Positions 31,001 to 40,637 of a stretch of 64,000 nucleotides of DNA are shown here, piece after piece. Below the pieces are notes generated by a model, which saw only the letters and a list, made by a program, of their open reading frames with translations, ran no database searches and had not been told where the DNA came from. Origin of the DNA: Camelus bactrianus. Taxonomy: Eukaryota > Chordata > Mammalia > Artiodactyla > Camelidae. How positions within the stretch are numbered: the stretch's first letter is position 1; the number at the start of each line of letters is the position of its first letter. The translations under genes and the position numbers were made by a program. The stretch is from contig NC_133561.1 in the NCBI RefSeq assembly GCF_048773025.1, positions 29,974,001-30,038,000 of the forward strand, given 5' to 3'.

Positions 31001-33915
31001 CCTCCGGGACCCTATCCCAGCCGCCTTGAGATCTCACCCTGGCCCGGGATTCCTGATGAGGTCCCGCTTCTCTGACTCCCTGGCCTCAAGGGCAGAAAAC
31101 ACAGAGAAAAGACCGTAACCCAGCCCCACTCTGCTCTCTCCAGGGACCCAGGATGCCCGCCAAGCGAGTGCTGCTGGTGAGGAGGTTGCCATAGAGCCAC
31201 GGGCCAGGGACGTTGAGAACAAAGTTCTTCTGGGTCCCAGCCTTTCTGCGGAGGAAAGGGCAGTGAAGAAAGTTGAAGACCCAGCTGGTGGGAGCGGAGT
31301 ACTTGCAGACTCCAGCAGGTAAGGAGGGATCTGGGGCTTCCCACCTAAAGAACATTCCAGACACCAGAGGCCTGGGGCTGGGCCACCAGGTCCGAGGAGG
31401 AGAGCCTGTCCACCTCTGGACAATGGCGGCAGCCCTCACTGCCTCGGCTTGTGCTCCGCCCTTCTTCTGGGGCTGGGGCAGCGATCACCATTCAGCTCAG
31501 TTTCCCAGGCCTGGGTGGGATGCAGGGAAGGCCCCGTCTTTGCCTTTGTCATGTCTGGGAGGGCTTCTTAGAAGAATGGAGCTCAGAGGCTGTGGCAGGA
31601 GGAAGGGGAGCAGATTGACCTGGGAGGAAGAACTAGCCGGAGCCAACCTGCCAGCACCTCCTGGGACCCCCGGTTTCCCTCACAGCGACTGGCTAACGTA
31701 ATCCTTCCTCCAGCTCTGCAGCACAAGGCAGGAGCTCCAAAGTGCTGGTCTCCGTCCTGGTGCCCGTGGCCCTGGTGCTGGCGCTGGGAGTTGTGGTGAT
31801 TGGGGTGCTCAGGGCGCGGCACAGGAAGAACGTCGGTGAGTCCCTGTCCCCCACCTCCAGCCCCAAACCCTCCATCCTGGCTCAGCAGCCCTTCAGGGAG
31901 CTGTCATGGTCCTTTCTCTTTCATAGGCTCAAAGCAAGGGTCTGGGAAAGTGAGATGGGGAAAGATAAACCCACAGGTGCCCAAAACTTACATTAGGTGC
32001 CGCTGTCCAAATGCTGTCTCTGGAAGCCCGGGTCCATTGCTCAGGGTCTAAGTTTGGAGACAGAGCTGCTGGGAAGAGGAGGGAAAGATGCTGGGAGACC
32101 TGGGCTGTGTGACACCGGGTGTCCCCATTTCATACCTCGGGTTCCTCAGGGCTCAAGACAGGGGTAATAATAACCACCTTTGAGGGCTCACATGAGGACA
32201 AAACAAGATGCTGTGCACTGAAAGGTCACAGACTGATAAACGATGGCCAGGGATTGTTGAGTCTAGATTGTCTGTGAAAAGGGGACTGGGGAGGAGACTT
32301 GGGTCGTTCCATTCTGCCTTGGGTCCTAGTCAGAGACAAGCGGCAGAGACCTGGCCCCACTTCAGCTCTCCTGTGGGTTGCCCCAGGGACGAGCAGCACG
32401 CCCTGTCCTGGCCCATCCCCGGCCCCTATCCCTACACCAACTCCTCTTTCTCCTGGACAGACCGGATTTCAATCAGAAGTTACAGGACGGACATCAGCAT
32501 GTCGGACTTTGAGAACTCCAGGGACTTTGGAGCCCACGATAACACGGCAGCCTCTCCAGACACTCAGGAGACGAGTCTTGGAGGAAAAGATGGTACGAGC
32601 TTCACTCAAAGGCATGCCCATGCCCTGGGGAGCAAGAATTAGCCCTGACTCTGCATCCGGGGCAGGAATGGGAGGCAGGGAGGGCTGACCCACCCATTCC
32701 TGCTTTTCACACAGAGTCGGCCCCCACTATTGAGGACACCACGGAGACCAAAGAACCCAAGAAGGCAAAAAGGGTAAGGGCGAGGAGGGAGAAGGAGGCC
32801 TCGTGTGGGTGATGAGGAAATGCAGCAGGAGGGACTGCAGTTAGACATCAGAAAGCACTGTCTCAGGAGTTGGGAGCTGGGGCCAGAGTAGGGGAGCATT
32901 CAGGAGGACTTTTCAAGGGCAAGGTGTATACCTTTCCTGTTGTGGTGTTGATGTGGCTGAAATACAGGCAGGAGGTGAGCCGTGCTTATAGGCTGTAAAC
33001 AGGCAGGAGGGAGGGAGACGACGGGGGCGGGGGGCGGGTGATGAGGAAGGCAAAGGCATTAAAGATTCAGCCGCAGGGTCAGCAGTTCAGTGTCAAACAC
33101 TGGGGGTTAGGTGGGTGTTCTTTCCGGGCCGTGGGACCCAGGTCATCACCCTCGCTAGAGGGTTTGTGGGGGCAGCTTGTCCCCAGGCCTGGAGGACATT
33201 TGCTCGTGGGGTGGGGGAGGTGCTGTTATAGTCACTAGGTGCCCCTCTCCACCCCAACCAAGTGCTGCGTCACGTGAGATCCTACCAGAGGCGACCCCTG
33301 CCATTGGGTCATATGTCACCCCCTCCCGGTGCCTCCCTGACCCCCGGGCACCCGTGCTTGTTATCCATCCTCTCTGCCTGGCAGCAGCAGAGACCCCAGC
33401 ATTTGGAACAATTAGGGGAACCAGCCCTCCCCCTCAGCCTTGTGTTGTGTCTCTGAGCTGGTAGAGAAAGAAGAGTGTAAACCTCTGTGGCTAACACCAG
33501 CCCAGGCCGCCCTGGCCGTGACTGTGGGCAGGGCTTCCGGGGACAGGCCCAGGCAACAGAGGTGGTTCCACTCCATGTGTTGGAAGGAGGTAGTGAGACA
33601 GAGGGTGATATTTTTAGAAGCTGCAACTTTCCGTTTCTCAAAATTAGGCCTTCCTGGTGAGCACGGTGGCTGGAATAAGAACAATGGGTCAACACGGGCG
33701 TGGGATGCTTGGGCCAAGATTAGGAATTTAGGATACTTCGTGCGTCCCCTCCCTCCTACCCCCCCCCCCACTCACGGAGCCAACGCCCCAAACACTGACT
33801 CCTCTCCTGTCGCCCCCAGTCATCCAAGGAGGAAGCCGACGCGGCCTTCACCGCCTTCCTGCTCCAGGCCAACAACATGGCCGCCGGCGCCCAGGACGGC
33901 CCCAGAGAAGCCTAG
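25020..33915 (+). CDS. PIGR: Polymeric immunoglobulin receptor
   Basis: Epithelial receptor that binds J-chain-containing IgA and IgM at the basolateral face, carries them to the lumen and is cleaved to secretory component. Ten coding exons (46, 345, 654, 333, 324, 175, 122, 132, 59 and 96 nt) close in phase to 761 residues (human 764). The order is signal peptide (MTRFFIFVCLLVVFP...), mature start KSPIFGP, five V-type Ig domains, an acidic stalk, a membrane span in RSSKVLVSVLVPVALVLALG and onward, then a cytosolic tail. Domain 1 keeps the ligand-binding CDR1 (SVNRHSRKYWCR); domain 5 keeps the cysteines in CKWSNTGC and FVNC used for covalent IgA capture. The tail keeps RHRKNVDRISIRSYRTDIS (basolateral sorting) and SDFENSRDFG. 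Expression is expected from the E-box and ISRE promoter at 17.8 kb. The start ATG lies just upstream of a clear hydrophobic leader. Confidence 0.98.
25319..25470 (+). repeat. tRNA-derived SINE, camelid type
   Basis: The head GTGTAGCTCAGTGGTAGAGC, a diverged B box (GGTTCAATCCC), CCTCCATATAAATAATATAT and an A/T tail ending AAAAAATAAATAAA. It sits in PIGR intron 2. Confidence 0.85.
25935..26279 (+). CDS. PIGR: PIGR exon 3: Ig domain 1
   Basis: The acceptor is GTGTCCCCACAG and the donor GCCGAG|GTGAGA; 345 nt, phase 1-1. It holds the mature N-terminus KSPIFGPREV, the core cysteines in IRCFYP and YKCGLG, and the binding loops SVNRHSRKYWCRQ, SSGGYVSDDYKGRAN and GISSRGLSFD. Sequons NLT and NGT match the human pair. 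This domain makes the first non-covalent contact with polymeric immunoglobulin. Confidence 0.97.
26471..26496 (+). repeat. (GGGGA)n run, G-quadruplex-prone
   Basis: About five G-tracts of 3-4 G separated by single A (GAGGGGAGGGGAGGGGAGGG) in PIGR intron 3. The pattern suits an intramolecular G-quadruplex in the RNA-sense strand. Confidence 0.75.
26760..26915 (+). repeat. tRNA-derived SINE, camelid type
   Basis: The head GTATAGCTCAGCAGTAGAGT, B box GGTTCAATCCC, CCTCCATTAAAGAAAGAAAG tail and an A/T-rich end. Third copy in the window, same strand as PIGR, in the intron after domain 1. Confidence 0.85.
27199..27852 (+). CDS. PIGR: PIGR exon 4: Ig domains 2 and 3
   Basis: The acceptor is TCATCCCACAG and the donor AACGAAG|GTGAG; 654 nt, phase 1-1. 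Two Ig domains share this one exon, as in human. Domain 2 starts NDVQVYTADLGRTVTISCPF and ends near GMYVCQAGED. Domain 3 runs from PDPELIYGDLRGSVTIDC to YLCGADSDG. Because both borders are phase 1, skipping would leave the frame intact; a shorter receptor lacking domains 2-3 is known in rabbit. Confidence 0.97.
28870..28960 (+). repeat. MIR SINE fragment
   Basis: GTCTGGTCACATGGCTCCAG and CTCTGTGACACTGGGCAAGT are sense MIR. It lies just before PIGR exon 5, whose acceptor is at 29019. Confidence 0.6.
29020..29352 (+). CDS. PIGR: PIGR exon 5: Ig domain 4
   Basis: The acceptor is TGTGCTTCCAG and the donor GTTGAAG|GTAAG; 333 nt, phase 1-1. Key parts: VVKGVVGSSVVVSCPYNPKE, LKYWCRWEETQNGRC, YEGRLMLYEEPGNG, and FYWCLTNGDISWR. 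Very close to human. Confidence 0.97.
29905..30228 (+). CDS. PIGR: PIGR exon 6: Ig domain 5
   Basis: The acceptor is CCTGCTCCAG and the donor GTAAAGG|GTGAGT; 324 nt, phase 1-1. Cysteines in KLPCHFPCKF, KYWCKWSNTGC, FVNC and WYWCGVK are all kept, including the pair that rearranges to bond the IgA heavy chain. Human has NNT in the second motif; here it is SNT, so that sequon is absent. NVT and NCS sequons are present. Confidence 0.97.
31144..31318 (+). CDS. PIGR: PIGR exon 7: stalk with cleavage region
   Basis: The acceptor is TCTCTCCAG and the donor TCCAGCAG|GTAAGG; 175 nt, phase 1 in and 2 out. It encodes an acidic, disordered segment (GEEVAIEPRARDVENKVLLG, LSAEERAVKKVED) where secretory component is released. 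It is the least conserved part of the protein, as expected. Confidence 0.9.
31714..31835 (+). CDS. PIGR: PIGR exon 8: transmembrane segment
   Basis: The acceptor is TTCCTCCAG and the donor AACGTCG|GTGAGT; 122 nt, phase 2 in and 1 out. It encodes VLVSVLVPVALVLALGVVVI followed by RARHRKNV, the stop-transfer and start of the basolateral sorting signal. Confidence 0.95.
32095..32245 (+). repeat. MIR SINE
   Basis: TGTGTGACACCGGGTGTCCC, GGTTCCTCAGGGCTCAAGAC and GGTAATAATAACCACCTTTG are sense MIR, in PIGR intron 8. Confidence 0.65.
32461..32592 (+). CDS. PIGR: PIGR exon 9: cytosolic sorting signals
   Basis: The acceptor is TTTCTCCTGGACAG and the donor AAAGATG|GTACG; 132 nt, phase 1-1. It encodes DRISIRSYRTDISMSDFEN, then SRDFGAHDN and TQETSLGGKD. 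The serine in SDFENS is the phosphosite linked to transcytosis in the family. Confidence 0.96.
32715..32773 (+). CDS. PIGR: PIGR exon 10: cytosolic tail
   Basis: The acceptor is CTTTTCACACAG and the donor AAAAGG|GTAAGG; 59 nt, phase 1 in and 0 out. It encodes ESAPTIEDTTETKEPKKAKR, close to the human EPKKAKR segment. Confidence 0.93.
33820..33915 (+). CDS. PIGR: PIGR last coding exon
   Basis: The acceptor is CTGTCGCCCCCAG and TAG is at 33913-33915. It encodes SSKEEADAAFTAFLLQANNM and ends AQDGPREA (human AQDGPQEA). Confidence 0.95.
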   Translation, partial: SSKEEADAAFTAFLLQANNMAAGAQDGPREA

Positions 33916-35540
33916 GCAGCGCCCGGGCTGCCCCTCCCTCCGCACACGACAATCACCTTCAGAATCACGTTGATTCTCAGGGCCCTCAGCTCCGGGGGCT
34001 CCACTGCCTGCACTCACCCCCACCTAGGCTTTTCCTCCCTGTCCTCAGAGGGTGTGTTGGTCCCTTCTCGGTGGTCCAAGCCTGGCTTACTTGTTCCTGT
34101 TGGGGGTGAGGTGACATGAGGAGTTCCCACCGGCAGCTGAGTCCTAACAACAGAACTAAGGTGTGGAAGGAGATTTAAGATCCTGGAGGGGCCTCTCAGA
34201 AAGAAAAGAGACCAGAAGGGGTGGGGAGATGACTTCAGAAAGGAGGGCCGTTCGGGGCTTCTCTGCACCTTTAGTTTGGGATGTCAGTGATGGGCTCTCC
34301 CTTCTACCATCCCTGTGTCTCTCCATCCCACCTTCCCTTCCATCTTCTCTTCTTCTTTCTTTCATTAAAAATACGTATTTGGATACTCACTAGAACCCAG
34401 GTGCTCTGCTAGACACTGCGCCACAAACCCAACCGGCAGCCTTTCTGTAAACATCACTGAATTCTTGGAAGCCACAGCATCTCTGTGTACTCACCATGGT
34501 ATGAAATCCTCACCAGATACACTCACTTCCGCCTGCATTGGGAGGAGTCCTAAGGCCTTAGGGCTCATGTAACACGCACATACATACAAGGAGCCGTAAA
34601 CACACGTTCTTAGCATTTAACATTTGACGTGAGAAAATTGAGATCCTCAGAGGTGAAGTGGTTTGCTCAAGGGCAGCATGTGAGACACACGAGTGTTGAA
34701 GCTAGATTTAGCATCTCCTATCTCTCTACAAGAGCCTCTGCTCTCCTGGGGAAGACAGAATTCTACAGTAAGGAGGAGGAAGAAGAGAAAATGTACATGG
34801 GGACTGGTCTTTCACAAGCCCCACCTCAGGGGAGACAGTCCTTCCCCTTTCTGTCACTCACAGAGACCTAAGAGGGTATGAGGGTCGTCAGATTCTCCCA
34901 GCCCCTCTATCTGAAGAGTTCTGAGTGGAAGGGGAGGAAAGAGGCAGTTTGATGGTGCCAGGGAGGGGCTGATCTCCAGAGAGCTAAGGTTTTGTTTGTT
35001 TGTTTGTTTTTCCCTCTAAGCTCTGTACTTCAACTAGCACCTACAAGCTGGCACTTGCTAACAAATCAAAAATGTGAATTAATGAATAATTAAAGACTGT
35101 GATTGCCACCGAGGAGGCTCAGACCACATTTGTCCCCATACCGTCTGTTTCCCAGACAACCCTTTCCAGGCAGTTTGCTTTGGTTGCACTTTTAGGTACC
35201 CCAGGACATGTGTCTAAACCGGACTTTCCCCTACCTCCAATGCTGGGCTAAGAGGGGCAAGGAGACTGCCTGCTAGTGGGACCAAGATGATCTTCCATGA
35301 AAGAACAGGTTGGGGTCGACACCAATGGCCAAGACCCCCATGCTCTGTGTTATAAAACGTAATTAAGACTATTCATGATGGAATAAACTGAAAGCAGGTA
35401 TAACCAGTGCTTCCCTTAGGCATTAACCAAAATGTTGGTAAAGCATCTGTGGAATACTTGACCTTGAATCTCACACCTGCCTGGGGTAACCTTAAAGATC
35501 AAGATGCTGTGAATCAAAACTCAATTAATCAAATGAATAA
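33916..35540 (+). other. PIGR: PIGR 3' UTR and possible poly(A) signals
   Basis: After the stop, sense-strand signals are ATTAAA at 34364-34369 and AATAAA at 35382-35387 and 35536-35541. The human PIGR 3' UTR is well over 1 kb, which would favour the later signals. The end cannot be decided from sequence. An antisense MIR piece lies near 34600-34720. Confidence 0.45.
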
Positions 35541-36460
35541 ACTCCCTTCATAGGACTACCAGCTGGAGACTAGTTAAATGATGACTTAGGTTTTAGAATG
35601 GTGGACCCAAAGTCTCTTGGGGGACAGTGATTAGATAAAGGACCCCTTTGTCTACTGAGGCCATTGCTAGGTTCTGGTACTAAACCTTGCCGTATCCTAT
35701 AAGCCCCCAACACCACCCCAGACTCTCCCTCGGGGTGTCTGTGTGTGGGCAGCTCTCTCTGGGGAAGAGCTCCTCCCAGCCTTCAGTCCTGCCTGATATG
35801 GGGCAGAACCTTTGCATCTACCCAGGCCTTGAACACAATGCTTTCCAGGCTGCGTGCTCCCCCAGTCTGCCCTCCACAGTCCTCCTGCGTCTCCCCTTCA
35901 GCCCCACCAAGTGCCGTGCCCACTCCTGGTTCTGGAGCCTGGATCAGAGGACCAGAGCCTTGGGCTCCTCTCCAGCCAGGAGACGTGGTCGTCAGCAATG
36001 TTCAGGTCTCTGTTCTCTATGATGGGGATGACTATCTAGCTGCTTCTGCAGTGAGAGCAAACCATTCCAGGAGAACCACAATTACAAGGTAGGTCAGAAC
36101 CTATCACCCTCTGCCCCCCCAGGAAGCTGCTCTCTGACCCACCAAAGAGTCATGTCTGGGGCTGAAGGATTAAGGTATGGCTTCTGTATTAATGCATAAC
36201 TTGCAAGCCCGTCCTGAGCTCAGGCAGTTTATCCAGGTTCCTAGAATCAAAGGCCAAGAAATGTCACTAAAACTGCAACCTTCTATTGTTCTTAACTGAT
36301 GTTGTCAATCGGTGACAGTAAGCATAATATGTCCCACCCCAAATCCACCTGCTCCCCATGCAGCACACTGGACAGAGAAACCCTTCTCTGAAGAAGGAAG
36401 CTGGTCTGTAGCCTGAATGGGGTAACTAACAAATTAAAAGTCATCCATTTAGGAGGGGTA

Positions 36461-36905
36461 TTAATTTCCCAGGGCTTCTGTGACAAAGTGCCACAAACCA
36501 GGTGGCCTAAAATGACTGGAATTTATTCTTTCACCATTCTGGAGGCTAGAAGTCTGAAATCAAGATGTTGGCAGGGTCGGGTCCTTCTGGAGGCTCTGAG
36601 CAGAAATCCGTTCCCGTCTCTCTCCCAGCCTGTGGCGGCTGCCAGCATCCTTGGCATTCCTTGGCTTGTAGTTGCATCCCCCCAGTCTGCCTGCATCATC
36701 TCGCAGCATCCTCCGTGGGTGTCCCCCTGCGCCTTCACGTGACCTTCTTGCAAGGACAACCGTCATTGGATGGAGGGCCTACCCTAATCCAGCCTGATCT
36801 CATCTTAACAAATTACATCTGCAAAGTTCCTGCTTCTAAATCAGGTCATATTCTGAGGTTCCAGGCAGAGACGAATTTTGGAGGCACACTATGCAGCCCG
36901 GGACA
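36461..36905 (-). repeat. Solo LTR fossil, ERVL-MaLR, MLT1 class
   Basis: Antisense MLT1 features: GGGCTTCTGTGACAAAGTGC, CTGGAGGCTAGAAGTCTGAA, CTCATCTTAACAAATTACAT and CTGCAAAGTTCCTGCTTCTA. It is a decayed solo LTR with no internal part seen, ancient within placental mammals. Confidence 0.75.
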
Positions 36906-37140
36906 GGAGAGTAACGATCAACTGTGGGGCTGTTGATGATAAACCAGATAACCATGCTCAGTGTCCAGCAACCATTGGGAACTACTTAAATATTTCCAAT
37001 GATAAGAAAACCTTCCCCAGGTTCTTGAATTATCTTGATTTTTTTTCTTTTTAAAAATCCATATGTAATAATGATTACACTTTACTAAGACCCAGTCGCG
37101 GTTGAGAATCTGTTTACAGCAGCTGATTTTGGTTTGCCAT

Positions 37141-37144
<4 letters not shown>

Positions 37145-37180
<36 letters not shown>
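37145..37180. repeat. (TA)n microsatellite
   Basis: GTGTGT followed by about 15 TA units. Intergenic, likely length-variable. Confidence 0.9.
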
Positions 37181-37182
<2 letters not shown>

Positions 37183-38821
37183 CTTGTTCCAAGACTTTCC
37201 CAAGACTCAGGACAGGACATCTCTCCTCAGAACAGCAGACAGCAGAGAGGAGCTGACTCTGTTATGGTCTGTCCCCAAGGCAGAGACAGAGTTCCCCACC
37301 CCTAAGCTTCTTAGGAATAACAAACTCCACTAAGGAGCTCATGCAATAAAAATAATAAGAGATTATCTCAGAAAGACTGGGTATCTAAGCAGACAGGGGC
37401 GCACGGAGAGAGAAGCTGCAAGCCTGAGAGAGACGGCCTCCAGCTGGCCAGAGCTGAAGCAGGAAGGGAAGGGACATAGCTGAGGTGTGAAATTCAAGGA
37501 GTTCTAGAAGCTTGCAAACCTCTCCTAAGGTCGATAAAGAAATGGATGGCCAATCCACCCTCCCGAGAGTCAAAAGTCTTTGTTTATCTGTGTGGAGGCA
37601 AATAATCTAAAATCCTGGTCTTTGCTAATAAATCACATTAACATTCGTCGTAAATTTCCACATATGTGGGTTCTAGCCTTAGAATGCCAACAGGAATGTG
37701 ACAGTATTCAGGAAAGAAATCTTACCAAAACTCCACCATTTCTGGTAGCAGAAAGTCTAGTTACTGTAAAGGGTAACTTTCCTCAAAGCCCTGCTCTTAC
37801 GGAGTGGCTCCCTCTCGGACAGGCCAGACTGTGGTCCGAGTTCTCAGCAAGAGGGAACAGGATGTCTGAGGCTGGTGCCTCTAACTGGGCAGGCTCCCTG
37901 GTGAGTGCAGGGGACCAGGGATTCTCATGGGCTGTCTTCGCGGGGAGCAGTGTTGGGTCACAGGGAGGGGCACCTGAGCATCTCGGCCCTCCATCTGGAA
38001 AACCCAGGAGATGGTCCTTTGGCGCCTGGCCACATGGGAGGTCAAAGCTGGGTGATGTGATGATGGAGCCGAGCGCATGGGGACAACTTCCACCCCGACG
38101 ACAAGGGCTGGTCTCCTCCGCGCTCACACAGCATTCCAGCCCTCTGTAGTAGTGCCTGCCTCGTGCGCCCCTCACAAGAACCTTATGAGAAATGTTCTTC
38201 CCACCCCACAGAGGGAGGATAAGAAAACCTCAGTTACCATGGAGGGTAAGCGACTTACCTGAAGGACTTAGCGCGGCCCCCGGTCTGCCTGGTGTTACTC
38301 ATTCCCTCCCACTGCCATTTTCCCCTCGGGTTCCCTCTTTCTGGTCAAGCACTGGCCCCAGAGGACACAAGCTCCAGGGTCCCCTGCCTGTCCGTGGGCT
38401 GCCGCTCCTCACAGCTTCTCCTGGGGGCAGGAGCACCGGGGCCGCACGGCAGCCCCGTCGGTCAGAAAGGAGAAGTGAAATGCAGACGAGGTAAAAAGAG
38501 AGGTGGACTGTGACCTTCTCCCACTTGGCGTTTCAGCCAGGGGCCATCCTTGCCCTGGGGCCCTGACCCCCGAGGCCCCGGGCCAACACCTGAAGGTACC
38601 CACTGGCCGGGCCCAGGTCTGCGAGTCTGGTTCCCCAGACGCCAAACACTCACGTCCTGCCGGGCAGTCCTTGGCCCCCTAGTCCTGCTCTGAGCAACCC
38701 AGTGTGAGGTTTCTGAGGGTTTTATTTGGGCCACACGTGCTGTGAAATCTCTCCCGCACACTCTGACCCCACACGTCCCTGCACTGCCTGGCGGGCCCGG
38801 CCACAGCACAGCCCACCCTCA

Positions 38822-39012
38822 TCTACACAGACACACACGTCACACACACACAGCACGTTCACAACCACAGCACACTCAGCCGCACGCCACACACTCACAC
38901 ACTCACAACCACACACTCACAACCATACACTACACATCACACCACACAACCACACACACACCCCACACACACTCACATGCTTTCACGCCCACAGTCACAC
39001 ACGCACATTGCA
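38822..39012. repeat. CA-rich cryptic repeat tract
   Basis: About 190 bp made largely of ACAC, CACACA and ACCACAC blocks with many interruptions (ACACACTCACACACTCACAA). It is strongly biased: the strand shown is nearly devoid of G. Confidence 0.8.
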
Positions 39013-40600
39013 CTAGTTCGTTCATTCTCTCTCCCTCCGAGGCACCCCAGGCCTCAAGCCCAGCTGTGGCAGCAGCAGGGCATTGGGAAGAGGCCACTGA
39101 GCAGGGAAGGACAGAGGCTGATGGGGGCCACAGCCACCCACTCAAACCAGAGCCCCGAGGCTGCCCTCAGACACCGCGCCGGTGGGTGGAGGGGCTGGAG
39201 GAAGTCACACGTGCAGCCGCTCGGGGCTGGCGGAGACCCAGGAAGGGGGGCGGGCGGCTGCCCACCCGACACACGCTTCCTCTGCACCTGCTCGGGGCCT
39301 CGCTCACCCTCTGCTGCGGATGTCTTTGTTTGTGCTGTGGGAGCGTGTGACAGAGCTGGGGTGTGGGACCAGTGGGGATCACGGAAGAGCCTCCCAGAGA
39401 GGCGTGGGAACAGCCTGAGCCCCCGACCCCCCCACCGTGGGCTGCAGCACCTGGAGGTGGGGCCAGGAAGCCGGCCTCCGTGTAGCATCCCGGAGCAAAG
39501 CCCCAGGAGTCCTCCGGCCAGTAACAGCCCCCATGTCTCCACCAGGGGCTCTGCACACACTGGCATGGCCGTGGTTTCTGGGTGGACCTCAGGATCGCTT
39601 TGGGAGGGGGCGGGGTGGGCACCACCCCCAGTTTATCCGTGAGAGAACTGAGGCCCACGCTAGGCAGTGCCAGGTCAGGACCAGAACCCGGATTCGGACT
39701 GGAACACAAAGCCCTTTCCGTGAAACTGTGCAGCTGGCTGCTTCAGTGTCTGGGTCACTGGACCTCGCCCTCGGGCCGTCCGGGTCCCAAAGGATGGCTT
39801 TGCTAGGCTGCTGTGACTTTAGGCTGACCCCTCTTGGCATCGCCCCTGTGGTCACCGGACAGTGGCCTGGGCCCCTGCCGGAGGGCAGCACCGTAGGGAG
39901 AACATCGGGGGAGATGAGGTGGGGTGAGCCGTGGTGAAGGCCCCAGGAATGATGTTCTGCAGGAGGGAACACCAGGGATCCTCCAGTCCCACCCTCATTT
40001 TCTAGATAAATAAATCAAGGCTCAGAGAAAGGTGGTCGTGACTTGCTCAAAATCCATAGTGTCCTCACAGAGCAGGTGCTCAGAGGCATTTGTCAGGGGA
40101 GTTCAAGGGCTACAGCCAGCAGCTTCTGACTTTGGGCCCAAGCTCTGTCCACACAGCACCCCTCAGACGGAGAAAATCCGTGAAGAGTCTCTTCCATCCT
40201 GAAGATGGGAATAAAGCGGGTAATGACTGGCTCAAAAGTCAATAAATGTGAATAAAGCATGGAAGTGCCCTCCAAGGCAAAGAAATAGCAGCCTGGTCAT
40301 TCCTAATAGTCTTTAGGAGCTGCCTCGAGGCCCTGTGGCCCCTGGTGACCCATTCTCACTCAACACAATATGTTTTCTCAGTTTCTGACTTCCGCTGTGG
40401 TTTACGGATGTTCACTTTTTTTTGGTCTAACACTATAAGCAAACAAGACCAGTTGTCATTTCCTCATTTTCAAGCCCTACTCCTCGTGGGGGCCAGAAAT
40501 CTCTTTCAAGCTTCAAATTGTGAAGGGTTCCTGGGGGAGCAGAGGGTCTCGGTCTCCCTCTCCGGGGGCTCTTGGATGGGACCTTGCTCTGGAAGAAGCC

Positions 40601-40637
40601 ATGGACCTCTGGCTTTGGTCACTTTACTTCCTGCCGG
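40601..40637 (+). CDS. FCMR: FCMR exon 1: signal peptide
   Basis: The ATG in GAAGCCATGG is followed by MDLWLWSLYFLP and the donor CTGCCGG|GTAAGT, phase 1 out. Human starts MDFWLWPLYFLP. The 5' UTR and promoter lie directly upstream; no canonical TATA box was recognised. Confidence 0.95.

Larger units (their letters stand above)
35542..40600. other. Intergenic region between PIGR and FCMR
   Basis: No exon seen. Contents include an antisense MLT1-class LTR at 36461-36905, a (TA)n run at 37145-37180, an antisense MIR near 38130-38290, a CA-rich tract at 38822-39012 and MIR-like pieces near 39630-39740. The G+C-rich open frames at 38.4-39.9 kb look like composition effects, not a gene. The FCMR promoter should lie at the right end. 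Confidence 0.55.

Noticed and set aside
38977-39709. Long overlapping open frames on both strands (over 160-220 codons)
   Set aside because: The region is G+C rich and next to a CA-rich tract. Frames are open on both strands at once, with low-complexity products, no domain and no supporting splice pattern.
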